A stretch of 64,000 nucleotides of DNA from Isochrysis galbana. Taxonomy: Eukaryota > Haptophyta > Isochrysidales > Isochrysidaceae. The stretch is from assembly GCA_018136815.1 (NCBI GenBank), contig CM030933.1, positions 62,001 through 126,000 on the forward strand, written 5' to 3'. A model generated the notes under the pieces. It was not told the DNA's origin. It worked only from the letters and a program-made list of their open reading frames with translations, and did no database searches. This document shows, one piece after another, positions 21,193 to 32,081 of this stretch (positions within the stretch are counted from its first letter, which is position 1; every line of letters starts with the position of its first letter). The translations under genes and the position numbers were made by a program.

Positions 21193-22850
21193 CTGCCGTC
21201 TCTGCATCCGATAGCTTCGCTCCAGGTGCGTTTCAAGTTGCACCGGGGCTGGACTCCGACTGGAAGCGAGGGGGATGGTGACCCTGTCACCGCGCTGAGC
21301 GAGGAGCAACGATCTCTACTCGACTCAGCCACCATCGATCCAGACCGGCTTCTTTCCGACGATCAACGAGAAGAAGTACGCCAACTCTTGGCCCGGCGCA
21401 TCAAAGCTTTCGCGTTGCACCCGGGGCTCCAAACCATACGCACGTTCTCGAGGTGAGTTGCCACTCAACCCCGGCGCTGTTCCTCACCGGCACGCTCCGT
21501 CTAGAGTGGGCCGCGCAGGCGAGCTCATCATAGAAGAGGAGGTAGCCAGATGGAAGCCGCCGGCATTATTCGCAAGTCAAATTCGGCTTGGGCTTCCCGA
21601 GTAGTCCTGGTCAGCAAGAAAGATGGCTCCGTTCGATTCTGCGTGGACTACCGCGACACGAACGCCAAGCTACGCGTCGAGGATAGCCCTCTACCCCTCA
21701 TTGTAGAGGCTATTGATAGGCTAGCGTCCGGCCAAGGGCCGCTCAGTTCTCTCTTTTTATGTACTCTCGATTTAGCTCTGGTTTTTGGGGCATCCCGATC
21801 AAAAGAATCGCACAAACATATCACCGCTTTCCACTACCCACCGCGGCAAATACGAGTTCAACTTTCTACCGTTCGGCATCCAATCAGGTCCCTCCTACAT
21901 GTGCCGCTTGATGGACATCGTTCTCGGTGCGCTAGCGTGGGAGATCTGCATGCCTTACCTCGATGATGTGGGCATCTGGTCAACGGGCGTGGGACCTTCC
22001 GAAGAGGCCAGGGCACAGGCTTCGTTCGAGCAAATGCTTCACCGGCTAGACCTCGTTCTCGAACGGCTAGAGTGGGCCGGCCTGACCTGCAAGATGTCCA
22101 AGTGTGTCTTCTTTGCCACCTCTACGGAGTACCTCGGTCACGTGTCTCGAGGGAAGGTCTCAAGATGGACCCGAAGAAGGTCGCAGCTGTCGCCGACATC
22201 GACCCCGTCATCCATCAACTCCTTGAAGCGGTTCGATCTTCCTCGGCCTTTGCTCCTACTATCGTCGATTCATTCGCCAATTCGCCGCTAAGGCTGCTCC
22301 CCTCACTGCTCTCACGCGGAAGGCTGCGACGTGGCAAAGGAGTCCCAGTCCGAGGAGTGTCGCCGAGCTATCCAAGAGCTCAAGACAGCGATCACTTCGG
22401 AGCCCGTCTTGACTCCACCCAGGGATGATCGGCCCTTCATCGTCAAGACCGATGGGGCTAGCAAGTTGGGTATCGCCGGCATCCTCTCGCAGCTAGGAGA
22501 CGATAACCGTGAACGAGTCGTTGGGTACTACGCTCGCAGTCTCACCTCGGCCGAACGCCATTGGACGGTGACCGAGATTGGAACTCTTGGCCGCCCTGGA
22601 ATCCATCCGAAATTGGCGACCCTACCTTTGGGGGCGTCGGTTCAAGTTAGTCGTCGACCACTCCGCGCTGGCGATGGCTGCATACCATGAAGGATCAAGT
22701 AGCCGGTGGGCCAGCCTCTCGGCTGACTCGGTGGGCTCTCAAGTTGGCTGAGTACCGGTTCGACGTCGAACATAAACCAGGAGCTGTTCATCAGGATGCT
22801 GACGGGCTGTCCCGGCTAGCATCCCTGGAGCCGGAACACGAAGACGAACC
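21193..22850 (+). pseudogene. Reverse transcriptase and RNase H, element 2 (frame-broken)
   Basis: Pieces: LSEEQRSLLDSATIDPDRLL (near 21298), AAGIIRKSNSAWASRVVLVS and KKDGSVRFCVDYRD (21556-21660), a shift near 21780, then LPFGIQSGPSYMC and the catalytic PYLDDVGIWSTG (near 21955). Another shift near 22145 is followed by RNase H VKTDGASKLGIAG (near 22442), ERHWTVTEI (near 22555), and after a further shift KLAEYRFDVEHKPG and DADGLSRL (22744-22820). The same enzymes as in element 1, with more frame breaks. Confidence 0.9.
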
Positions 22851-24723
22851 ACTCGCCGGCCCAGCGTCGTTAGCGGTACGTGAGCCTGGCTCAGAGTCTC
22901 TAGCCGAGCATGAACGGTCTCATCCGGTGGCTGCCATCACGCGCTCCGTAGCTACGGCGCGAGGGCTTCAAGCTTTGGACCGATCTCGTCGTCGAGCCTC
23001 CGATTCCGGGCCCGCCATCCAGTCCAGTTATTTGGCTCCGGGTACGCCGACTTCCGAAGAGATGAGAGCGGCCCTGGCGGAAGATCCGTTCGTAGAGCCA
23101 CTCCTAGGCTCAGGAGAGACGGCCAACCACGAGCCATCAGGCCAAGGGTCGCCTCCGCCGGCCGCCGCCTCAGGCCCCATTGCCGACGATGATTCGTGTT
23201 CCAGTTCTGTCGCTCCCGCTCCCGCTCAGCAATCCAAGATGTTTCGCCGTTTCGTCGTTCACGATGGCTCGTCTAACTATCGCACCGTTCCTGACTCCAC
23301 CGACCCGGACTCGCTAGTGCTCTATGTTCCGCCTCCTTGCGGTCTCGCTACCTTTTTGCCTACCACGATCGCTCCGGTCACCTTGGAGTTTCTCGTATGT
23401 CCGGTCTTCTTCGTACTCGGGTATACTGGCCTGGCATGTCTTCCGACGTTGCATCCTACGTCCGGGAATGCCACGAGTGCACCCTCGCCAAGCCGCTACC
23501 TAGGGCTCTAGCGTCGCCCTCCGGTCTCTCCGTGGCACCTACCCCTTTGATGTGGTCTACTGCGACGTGCTCGCACTGGCTCCCACTCACAACTTCGTGC
23601 CTGGAGTCTCGGGTTTACGACAAGCTGGTCGTCTTCATCGACTCGCTCACTCGATGGATTGAGGCTGAGCCTTCGAATGGGGATCCTCGTCGAGGATGGC
23701 CTTGGACATGTTCATCCGCTTGATTGTGACGCGTTATGGAGTCCTAGGCAGCTTCGACCGACGCCGGTTCGAATCTATGTTCGGTTCTTGTTTCGCGTAT
23801 TCTGGAGCTCACCGGGACTGATTTGTCGAGTACAGAGCCGTATCGACATGAGGTGTAGGCTTCGTCGAACGCGCTCAGCAAACGCTCATCCGTTTGATGC
23901 GCGCCTCGAATGAGGGTGGCAGCCATTGGGTCGACCATTTGCCGTTCCTACTCCTCTCGTTGAGGGCTTCTTCCGGTCGTGTCACCTCCCGGTCTCCAGC
24001 GTCTTTGATCTTTGGGCGTGAGCTGCGTCTGCCCGCTCAACTTCTGATCCGAAGTCCGTTTCGCCAACTGCTCTCGAGGCGGCGTCCGCCGACGTTCGCT
24101 CGTACGCATCCAGGCTCAATGCGAGCCTCCGCCTCTCTTGGTCCAGCGCTCTCGAGGCTACCCTAGCCGCTCAGGCTGAGTCAGTCCGTGACGCTACCAT
24201 CAAGTCTCAAAGACCAGCTCGTTTCGAACCTGGGGATCGCGTCTGCATGCGATTACCAGGCCATGCCAACAAGTTGCAATTCATCTACTCGGGTCCCTAC
24301 CGCGTCGTAGAGGCTCTGTCCGACACTAGGTACCGACTCCGTGATCTGGAGAACCGGTTAGTCAAGGAGGAGGTGCATATCTCGAACCTCCGGCCGTATC
24401 ATACTTTCGTTGATGAAGAGCCGCTGGCTGACGACGAGTACATCGTTGAAAAGTTGCTCGATCGTCGTAGCCATGGCGATTCTATCGAGTACCTCGTGAA
24501 GTGGCGTGGCTATTCTATTCGAGAAGCCACCTGGGAGCCTCGTTCCGAGTTGCTCCGTCGTTGTTCTGATTTGCTTGATGAGTATGATCGCTCCGTCGAA
24601 GAGACTTGTCCAGAAGATGTTGAGTCCCCGGAAGCAACTTCTTCGTCGGCCAGGGATACTCCTCTTCCTCCCGTTCTCGATGCGCCGTCTTCGCGCACTC
24701 GATCCAGGCTCCATCCTCGTTGA
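22850..24723 (+). pseudogene. Integrase and chromodomain, element 2 (frame-broken)
   Basis: The zinc region appears as HDRSGHLGVSRM and VRECHECTLAK (23360-23490), then YDKLVVFIDSLTRWIEAEPS (near 23620) in another frame. The catalytic-core Asp and Glu neighbourhoods near 23760-23880 are disrupted by shifts. The 3' part is open from 24247: HANKLQFIYSGPYRVVEAL, VHISNLRPYH and a chromodomain DDEYIVEKLLDRRSHG and EYLVKWRGYSIREATWEP (24434-24540). It ends at TGA 24721-24723. Confidence 0.88.
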
Positions 24724-25109
24724 TCCCATGTCTTGGGTAAGGGACCCGTCCCTCTAGGCTAGCCCCACGCCTCGGCTAGGGCTCCGAGTTCAAGTTTCCG
24801 TCCGAGCGAATCATGGAGGTGCTGAACGCGTGCTGCCTGCGCTCTACACCCGGCGCAACACCCGAGCAAAGCTCCTGTAAAAGGGAGAAGTGGGTGGGGC
24901 AGTGCGTACGAAAGAGGCCGCCGCGTTAAGCCGCCGATTTCGTGCTCGCTTTGGATCCAAAGGGTGTTCTTGTCTCCACGTTTCGCTCGCTATGTTCCGT
25001 TGCTTCTTGTTCCGATTCTGACCTCTGGTCAGCCCAAGTTCCAGGTTCCAGGTCTCTGTTTCCAGGTTCACCGCTCGACATCGGGAGACGTCTCGATCTT
25101 AGTCGGGGG
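24724..25109 (+). other. 3' untranslated part and polypurine tract, element 2
   Basis: Noncoding. It shares with element 1 the CTCCTGTAAAAGGGAGAA block (24872) and GACATCGGGAGACGTCTCGA (25077). The polypurine tract AGTCGGGGG occupies 25101-25109. The run TTCCAGGTTCCAGG-TTTCCAGGTTC at 25040-25066 is a short local repeat also found at the LTR start. Confidence 0.7.
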
Positions 25110-26411
25110 TGTCGCATTCATCCTAGATGATGCGATTTCCAGGCTCTTGTTTCCAGGTCCTTCGCCGTGCGGCCACACGGTGAAGCTCAGGTACATCTAG
25201 GTTGGTAGGGTTTCGTCCCTAGCGATCTAGAATTCGAGTTCTCGTTTCGTTCCTTCTAGCCTGTTTGTCAGGTCTAGATTCCAGGTTTCCTCCTTTCGGG
25301 TAATCTTACCTAAAGGAGCCAGGTCGCCTGTTGCTCGCTGCGCGCTTGTCTCAGGCTCTCGAGTTACCTTGTGAAGGCTTGTTTAGCTTCTTGCAAGGCT
25401 TGTTGTTTCTTGTTGGGTTCCGGTTCTTTCTTGGGACCTGCTGACTTTCGTTGTTGTCCAGGCCTGTTCTTCGTAGGTTCTGCTTGGCCTGGTTAGGGGT
25501 TTCGTTGAATCCCGCGTTCGGCGTTTGGCGTTCGTCTTGGCGTTCGGAAATTTCCTCTCACATTCCCTAGGTCCGCTACCCCTTGGCTTGTAGGTCCTTG
25601 CTTCTTTCTTCTCGGTCAAGGTTTTGGCGAGCGAGTCGGTTGCTCTAGCCCGCTCGAGATTTGAGGTTTAATTGCCATCTCCCCTTGGAGATCGGTGTAG
25701 GTTCGCTTCCTAGGTGAGGGAATCTTTCCCCTTGATGCAAGTTACATGCAAGCCTTGGCCCCTTTGGTGTTTTCTTCCCCTTGGTTACTACTCAGGGTTG
25801 TTCGTTAGAAGCGTCTAGAAGGTTCACGCTCAACGGCAAGATTTCCTCTGTCGTGAAGACATCTCGTGCGATCTGTATCCAAAGTGATCGCCGTGGTCGC
25901 GCGACAGGACGCTCCCCTTCGGACTCTCCGCTACGTGGGAAGTTACAACGGAGACACGCTCCGGCCGTCGCTGCGGAGTCTCTCTCTCTCTCGCTCTCTC
26001 TCTCCGTCTCTCGCGACGTGTTTGAGTTATCGGTGATTTGGGGTCGCGGTTGCTTGATAATTTGCTTTGTTTGGGTGAATGATTCCGGTGTGTTCGTGAG
26101 TCGGTGTACCTGTTGTTCTCAGGCTCTTTGTCCGTCGTTGTTCGCTGCGTCGCTGCACTCTAGCAGCCTAGGCTCCCTCCCTGAGGGAAGAGTTCTTTGT
26201 AGGTCTAACAATCTCTCAAAACCCAACACACTAGGGCCGCTAGGAGCGCCTCGCCGCCCCACAGCCCTTCGTTCGCCGTTCGTTCCCCGACTCAGTCCAG
26301 AATTTCATTCACCCGACTCCCGGTGGGGAGGAGGGCCAAAGCGCCGCGCTAGCCGCCGGTGCTGCTCGCGACGGAGTGGCTCAGAGCCCTCCGGCTCCGC
26401 TCGACTCGACA
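25110..26411 (+). repeat. 3' LTR of element 2
   Basis: TGTCGCATTC to TCGACTCGACA, matching 13268-14564. Contains a CT run at 25979-26010 and a G/C-rich end. Confidence 0.95.
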
Positions 26412-26689
26412 GCAGGTAGAAGGCTAGTGAAGAGCTGGGTGGCACAAGGGGGGAAGGGTGCTTGCGCTTGCCGCGGCAGGGAGTCCTGTCATGAGTGAGC
26501 GCTAGTCCCATTCCTTTGCCGCTTCGCGATCCATAAAAATTTGCTAAAAATTAAATTAACATGTTCACATGCAAGCAAATTTGGCTCCGGCGAGAATTTC
26601 GAGAATTTTTTTTTGAAATTTGGGTCCATCATCGAAATAAAAAATTTTGACCGAAATTTGGGTCACGCGGGAGCGAAATTTGCAAGCCG
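26412..26689. other. Unassigned flank of element 2
   Basis: No open frame or repeat recognised. The AT-richer part 26535-26680 contains several copies of GAAATTTGGGT-like words (GAAATTTGGGTCCA, GAAATTTGGGTCAC), also seen near 27900-27990. Confidence 0.5.
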
Positions 26690-26880
26690 ATGGCGATTGA
26701 ACGCTTTTCCATCTGTGGGGTGATGGCGATTGAACGCTTTTCCATCCGTGGGGTGATGGCGATTGAACGCTTTTCCATCTGTGGGGTGATGGCGATTGAA
26801 CGCTTTTCCATCTGTGGGGTGATGGCGATTGAACGCTTTTCCATCTGTGGGATGATGGCGATTGAACGCTTCTCGCCTCA
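26690..26880 (+). repeat. 33-bp minisatellite, six copies
   Basis: Each unit starts ATGGCGATTGAACGCTTT and is 33 bp. Being a multiple of three, it stays open in both strands, which gives spurious repeat peptides such as MAIERFSICGV. The sixth copy is partly diverged. Confidence 0.95.
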
Positions 26881-27995
26881 TGTGGCTGGGTGCTGGGTGG
26901 GGAGCCCTCATCGTCTCGACGTCAGTGTTATTGCGGTTCAATTGCAACCAGCGCAGGACGGAGGAGGAAGGTTCCGCGTGATTTGTAATTGGTTCGTATG
27001 TGGTGTGCCGAGGTGCCGAGGTGTATGAAGATGTCATCTAATGTGTTATCAATGATCTATCTATGTATCAATAAGCAAAATGAGATGAGTGCAACTGTGG
27101 GTGTCATTCATATTCTGTGCGACGAGTGAGGGCGTGCATGCTCTGCGCGAGTTATAGATAGCGAGCGAGTGCTTAGAGACAGCTATTAGCTGTTGCATGT
27201 CAGTGCCACAGCTCACAGCCAGGAAAGAGAGCAGAGAGGAGGGGAGAGGGAGAGAGGGCAGAGAGAGGGAAGGGCTGGAGGAGAGTGGAGACAGGGTGGA
27301 GGCTGGGGGAGGGGGAGCCGAGCGTCGGGCGACGGGCGACGACGCGCCGACGCGACGACAGATTAAAGGTATAGTTATATGCTATTATAATAGTAGATTG
27401 TGGATATTTCTTGAGATATTTGGGGGTGTGGCTTGGATATATCCTGGATATTTTTGATGGATATTTGGGCAAAAAATTGTGGATATCCTGGCCTACCCCT
27501 ATTGGCAGGTCGGCCGTGTTGGCCTCTCGACCAACAGTATGCTGCCATGAGAGGTACGTGGGAATAATGTCCAAGTTAGGGGTCGATAAAAATTATATAC
27601 ATAAATAGACGGGAGACGGGAGGGGTGTAACAAAAAAGGGAACCCCGAGTTGCACCTTCTTGTTAAGTAAGGCTAAGGCCGCCTCTAAAATATCTAAAAT
27701 GAAAATGATGTGTATAGTGTAGTGCCAAAAAGTGCGGCGGGCCGCGCATATGTACGTAGTAAGATGTGTGAAAACCACGCGAGCACATACATGTGTGCGT
27801 GTAGGTCATAGGCAACCGCGTAGTCGCCTGCCGAAGTGCCGAACACACCGACCTAGGGCCTAGGGCCTAGGGCACCGACCGACGTGCCGGCGTCCGCGGC
27901 GGCGCTCGAAGCAAATTTCGAACGAAATGACCCCCAAAATTTGGGTCAGGGCAAGCAAAAATTCGAAACGAATTTGGGTGGGTCCGAAACGAAAT
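26881..27995. other. Intergenic, no gene seen
   Basis: About 1.1 kb without a supported gene. It holds a GA-rich stretch (27227-27310), repeated GGATATTT words (27395-27470), and three tandem CCTAGGG-type units at 27853-27872. Confidence 0.6.
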
Positions 27996-28095
27996 NNNNN
28001 NNNNNNNNNNNNNNNNNNNNNNNNNNNNNNNNNNNNNNNNNNNNNNNNNNNNNNNNNNNNNNNNNNNNNNNNNNNNNNNNNNNNNNNNNNNNNNN
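27996..28095. other. Assembly gap (100 N)
   Basis: Exactly 100 N. The right flank leads into a long GA microsatellite, a likely cause of the break. Confidence 0.99.
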
Positions 28096-28132
28096 AGACT
28101 TGGAGGGATGAGAAGGGGTAACGAGAAGCGTA

Positions 28133-28345
<213 letters not shown>

Positions 28346-28424
28346 AGAAGATGCCGTTGGTCGTTGGTGGGAAATGCCGCGGGGGGGGGGGAGGGGGAAG
28401 GGGGGAAGGGGGGGGGTCCCGTTC

Positions 28425-28655
28425 ACATTCACAGGGAAATCCGGGGCGGGGGCCTACCGCTGCGTCTTATTCACATACACAGGGAAATCGGGAAATCCAG
28501 GGGGAGGGGTCCCGCAGTCCCATTCACATTCACAGGGAAATCCAGGGGCCAGTGGCAGGGGGTCCCGCTGTCCCATTCATATTCACATATTCACATTCAT
28601 ATGGAGAAAAGGAAAAGAGAAAGAGAAAGAGAAAGAGAAAGAGAAAGAGAAAGAG
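28425..28655 (+). repeat. Short interspersed repeats ending in a GAAAGA array
   Basis: Four spaced copies of a unit CATTCACA-GGGAAATC (28431, 28470, 28523, 28576 region), followed by seven GAAAGA-type units at 28612-28653. Noncoding. Confidence 0.8.
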
Positions 28656-29146
28656 GTCAGCATTATTGGTCGTTCTCGATTCTCATCTTACCTCTCTCAC
28701 AAGTCCGCCACAGCCTCTAACAAATAACAAATGATTGGCGTGTGCGTGTGTGTGCGCGCGCGCCGCACCGCATCGTGCGTCGTACCACGCGTCCACCGCC
28801 CACCGCCCATCGCCCAATAACAATAACGACGTGTGTCGTGTGTAGAAGAAGAAGTTCTTGACTCTTGACTCCTTGATCCTTGATCCTTGCTATTTGCTAC
28901 GTCTGTGTGGCGATGTTGTGGTGTTGCGTCGCCGCCGCCATCACTCATCAATTTGCTCTTGCTCTTGGCTCTTGGGATGATCATATGATAATCTACAGCT
29001 ACAGCGGACAGCGGCTTGGATGTTACATGTTACACTTACACTCGAAAATCAAAAATCGGCGATCGCACCGACCGTTCGGGGAAAAAATGGCTATAGGCTA
29101 CACCGAGAGGCGAAAGGCGTATGAATACTCTAATGACTAATGACTA

Positions 29147-29840
29147 ATGACTAAAGAATCATGCCGGCGGTCGTCAGCGATTGTAGATTGTACTCGTACT
29201 CCTACTAATCTTAGTACTATTATTATAGGTGACTTTTACAAAGTAGAATTTGACAACTACACTTTCCACCACGTGCCGGTCATCGAAAAAACCCTTAGCA
29301 GATTTACGGTCCTCGCCAGAGGGCTCGCCCCCCCAGACAAGCCCTCGACCGCACGCACTAGCATAGCCTCACAAGGGAGAAAACCGAAGCTCAAGTCCCC
29401 GCGTGAGCTTTGCGCACCTGTCTTTACATTCAACGATAAAGGCACACTGATGTTAGGCGGCAACCTGGCCGCAATAGCCAATGCACTCCAACTAACGGAA
29501 AAGCTAGCTTAACCGCGCATAAGCCGTCACGCCGATTCACTCACCCGCCCTGCCTCAACCCCCGAAAGCACGGAAACACGCCGCCCATCTCATAGGTCTA
29601 CAAAAAAAACAATATAGAAACCGATAGCCCGATGGTACAGGAGGAAGGAGTGGAAAAACCTATCGGTGATCGGTGCACACCGTCTGCTGCAGGAAATCCC
29701 ATACACCCAGCCCCTAGGTAGCGCACGAGGGACGGGCCGCAAGGCAGGTGGAGGGGGGATGAGAGCGGCGGGCGAGGCTGCATGTGTTAGAGTGCAGAGT
29801 CGCGCGCGCGGCGAGAATATTAAGAAGTTTTTTTTAGTAC
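29147..29840 (+). mobile_element. 3' end of a dispersed element, copy A (C-terminal ORF plus 3' tail)
   Basis: The frame to 29512 encodes an unrecognised C-terminus with FDNYTFHHVPVIEKTLSRFT and ends AIANALQLTEKLA-stop. The tail to ATTAAGAAGTTTTTTTT (29818-29835) has a clear counterpart on the minus strand at 41680-41360, and that copy's frame ends VAQALDMAEKLA-stop. Two copies with matching stop-proximal peptide and 3' tail point to a transposon terminus. Its class is unknown. It could be a non-LTR element whose tail is not poly(A), or a DNA element. Confidence 0.5.
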
Positions 29841-29885
29841 TATTATTATCTTATTCTGGTGGTGGTTGGCGCAGCAGCGCGCACG

Positions 29886-30623
29886 ATGGCTCCGCTGCAG
29901 ATCGTCGGGCTGACGGGCGGCATCGCCTGCGGCAAATCAGCGGTCTCTGCGGTGGCCAGCTCGCTCGGTCTACGCGTGATCGACATGGACGAGATCAGCC
30001 GGCGTGTCGTTCGCCGCGGCCTCCCTGCGCACGCCGCGATCGTCAAGGCATTCGGGACGCAGGTGTTGCGGCCCGACGGAGAGCTCGACCGCGCTGCTCT
30101 CGGCCAGCTCGTCTTCGCTGACCGCCAGAAGCGGCGTGCGCTGAACTCGGCGACGCACAGGCCGATGCTCATCCAGCTTCTCGCCGAGCTCGACGACGCG
30201 ATGTCGTGCGGGGAGAGGGCCGTGCTGATCGACGCACCCCTCCTTTTCGAGACGGGGCTGCACTGGCTCTGTGCCTTCATCATCGTAGTCAGCCTTTCGG
30301 AGGCGACGCAGCTTGAGCGGCTGCAGAGACGGGACGGATTCTCTGAGGAAGAGGCGCGGCGTCGCGTTGCATCGCAGATGCCTCTCACCCTCAAGGTCGC
30401 GAGGGCCGACACCGTCATCGACAATGAGGCAGACCTACATGTCTTACGCCAGCAAGCTATGTCCGCACTCAGGGCTGCAGGAGCTGTGCCTGGGCAGGGT
30501 GATGGTGCTCGAATTGTCCGCTTGCCTCGCACACGGAGCAGGGTTGTGGATGTTGTGCTGTGGTTAGTTCTAGCTGTAGTACGAGTGGCAGGCGTGACTC
30601 CATTGCCACAGGCGAACCTATAG
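29886..30623 (+). CDS. COAE: Dephospho-CoA kinase, probably membrane-anchored
   Basis: Single-exon frame of 245 aa that phosphorylates the 3'-hydroxyl of dephospho-CoA with ATP, the last step of CoA synthesis. The N-terminal P-loop is GLTGGIACGKS (residues 8-18). VIDMDEISRRVV follows, then the lid and core segments LIDAPLLFETGLHWL, LQRRDGFSEEEARRRVASQM and ARADTVIDNEADL, all in family order. The C-terminus after residue 215 carries VVDVVLWLVLAVVRVAGV, a hydrophobic helix like that of the eukaryotic DCAKD/Cab5-type enzymes, so the protein probably sits on a mitochondrial or ER membrane. ATG 29886 is the first ATG in frame and begins MAPLQIVGLTG. The start lies only about 50 bp after a transposon tail, so the promoter must be inside or beyond that element. 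Confidence 0.93.
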   Translation: MAPLQIVGLTGGIACGKSAVSAVASSLGLRVIDMDEISRRVVRRGLPAHAAIVKAFGTQVLRPDGELDRAALGQLVFADRQKRRALNSATHRPMLIQLLAELDDAMSCGERAVLIDAPLLFETGLHWLCAFIIVVSLSEATQLERLQRRDGFSEEEARRRVASQMPLTLKVARADTVIDNEADLHVLRQQAMSALRAAGAVPGQGDGARIVRLPRTRSRVVDVVLWLVLAVVRVAGVTPLPQANL

Positions 30624-31125
30624 CCTTCTTAAGTGAAGCATATAGTAGTACTACTATATACTACTAGTGTATCGTTCTTGTATCTCCTACTCTTACACCG
30701 GGCTGCTACCAGGCATCCTACCAGCCCAATATCTCCGCATTGCTTCAACCGCCACAGTCTGTGTACTTCACCCCCTAGCTGTTGTATGGCCAAAGGCCTT
30801 AAACCTTAACCTTAGCACGAGGGGCTAACTAACCAATCAAGCGATCCCGAAAAAGTCAAAATCAAAATGAGAAAGGAAGAGGTCATAATTTGTAATCCTG
30901 CATATTTTTAGAACTAGGAGATGAGAAGCGAATGGCTGAGAAGAGAGCATCCATGACATGATAGCATTCCCAAAGCCAACCGACTGGCCAGTCTGATTGG
31001 CTGCCGCACGGACAAGGACAGCAGCACACAACACCAACACAGAGTCGAGAGAGTGGGGGGGGGCGCGAGGCCCCCCTCCATGGCGACCAATCATAAAATT
31101 AGTGTTGATACTTGGGTAATTAATA
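30624..31125. other. Intergenic, no gene seen
   Basis: No supported frame. TACTACTA/TAGTAGTA words occur at 30645-30665. Confidence 0.5.
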
Positions 31126-31500
31126 TGTCGAGTCGAGCGTTGCCGGAGGGCTCTGGCCAATCCGTCGCGAGCGGCACCAGCGGCTAGCGCGGCGCTTTGA
31201 CCCGCTCCTCCCTGCCGGCCCGCCGGGGGTCTCGGGGGAGTGAAATTCTGGAATTCTAGAATTTGGAATGTGGATTGGGATTGGGTCGGGAAACTCTATT
31301 TGGGATTTTGGACTGGGGGCGAACGGCGAACGAGGGTCGATGGGGCGGCGAGAAGCTCCTAGCGACCTTAAGAGTGATGGATTTTAAAAGAGCAATAGAC
31401 AATATACCTACAAAGAACCTTTCCCTTAGTTAGGCGGAGGGAGCCTAGACTGCTACTGCTAGAGTAGCATCAGCAACAACGACGCTAGCGAACAACAACG
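31126..31500 (-). repeat. Diverged LTR remnant related to the element 2 LTR end
   Basis: Read on the minus strand it follows the last ~370 bases of the element 2 LTR: TAGGCTCCCTCC, GGTTCTTTGTAGGT, CGCTAGGAGC-TCTCGCCGCCCC, TTCGCCGTTCG, CAAAGCGCCGCGCTAGCCGC, and ends CGCTCGACTCGACA at 31126. It carries insertions such as an AATTC-rich block at 31238-31310. It is an older solo or truncated LTR. Confidence 0.85.
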
Positions 31501-32081
31501 GCCCCTCACATGACATCGCACATCGCACGGGTCATGCTACGCACAAACATCGTAGTAGTAAGTATAAACCGCGTAACCATTGGGCCTTATATTTGGGCGC
31601 TCGATGCTCGCTCGTCTCATGCGTTATGAATGATGGCCAGGGGCGCTACGTGCTACGTGCAATAGCGCGTATAGCATATAACGTACGTGAGTGTGTGCGA
31701 GGGGAGTCGGGGCGTGCGTAGCCGGTGGGAGCCAGAGCGCTTGATTGAGCTGGAGCGCGTCGCGTGCGTGTGTCTCTTGAGCTCATGCATGCGCTCATGC
31801 TGGCTGGCTAGCTTCTCTCCAATCGTGCATTAGTAGTACCAGAAAGTAGCTTTACACATCGCCACATCACGTTATTGACCTTTGTGTCTGTGCGTACCTG
31901 TACGCGCCGACGCAATATGCAAAAGAAGGCGGCACTGTTTCGGGCGCAATCGGGATCAATCCTACTCAGCCAAGCACATTTGCACCCGGCGCTCATCCAC
32001 GCGCTCATCCAGGCGCTCATCCAAGCGCCGTTGCTCCACTCATCACTGCATTCGACACGCGGCCTGCCTTCACGGCGCCCC

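Larger units (their letters stand above)
13268..26411 (+). mobile_element. Ty3/gypsy chromovirus-like LTR retrotransposon, element 2 (complete length, frame-broken)
   Basis: Two nearly identical LTRs (13268-14564 and 25110-26411) flank gag, a Ser/Pro linker, an intact phage-type methyltransferase-like domain, a linker domain, retropepsin, reverse transcriptase, RNase H, integrase and chromodomain. The polypurine tract is AGTCGGGGG at 25101-25109. I see no 5-bp target duplication (GGTTT on the left, GCAGG on the right), which suggests recombination between elements or a flank error. No convincing tRNA primer site could be read after 14564. Confidence 0.95.

Noticed and set aside
26629-27037. 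Repeat protein MEKRSIAITPQ on the minus strand
   Set aside because: A 33-bp minisatellite keeps all frames open; no domain or start context supports it.
27853-27872. CCTAGGG units as an interstitial telomere
   Set aside because: Only three units and not the known CCCTAAA or CCCTAA type.
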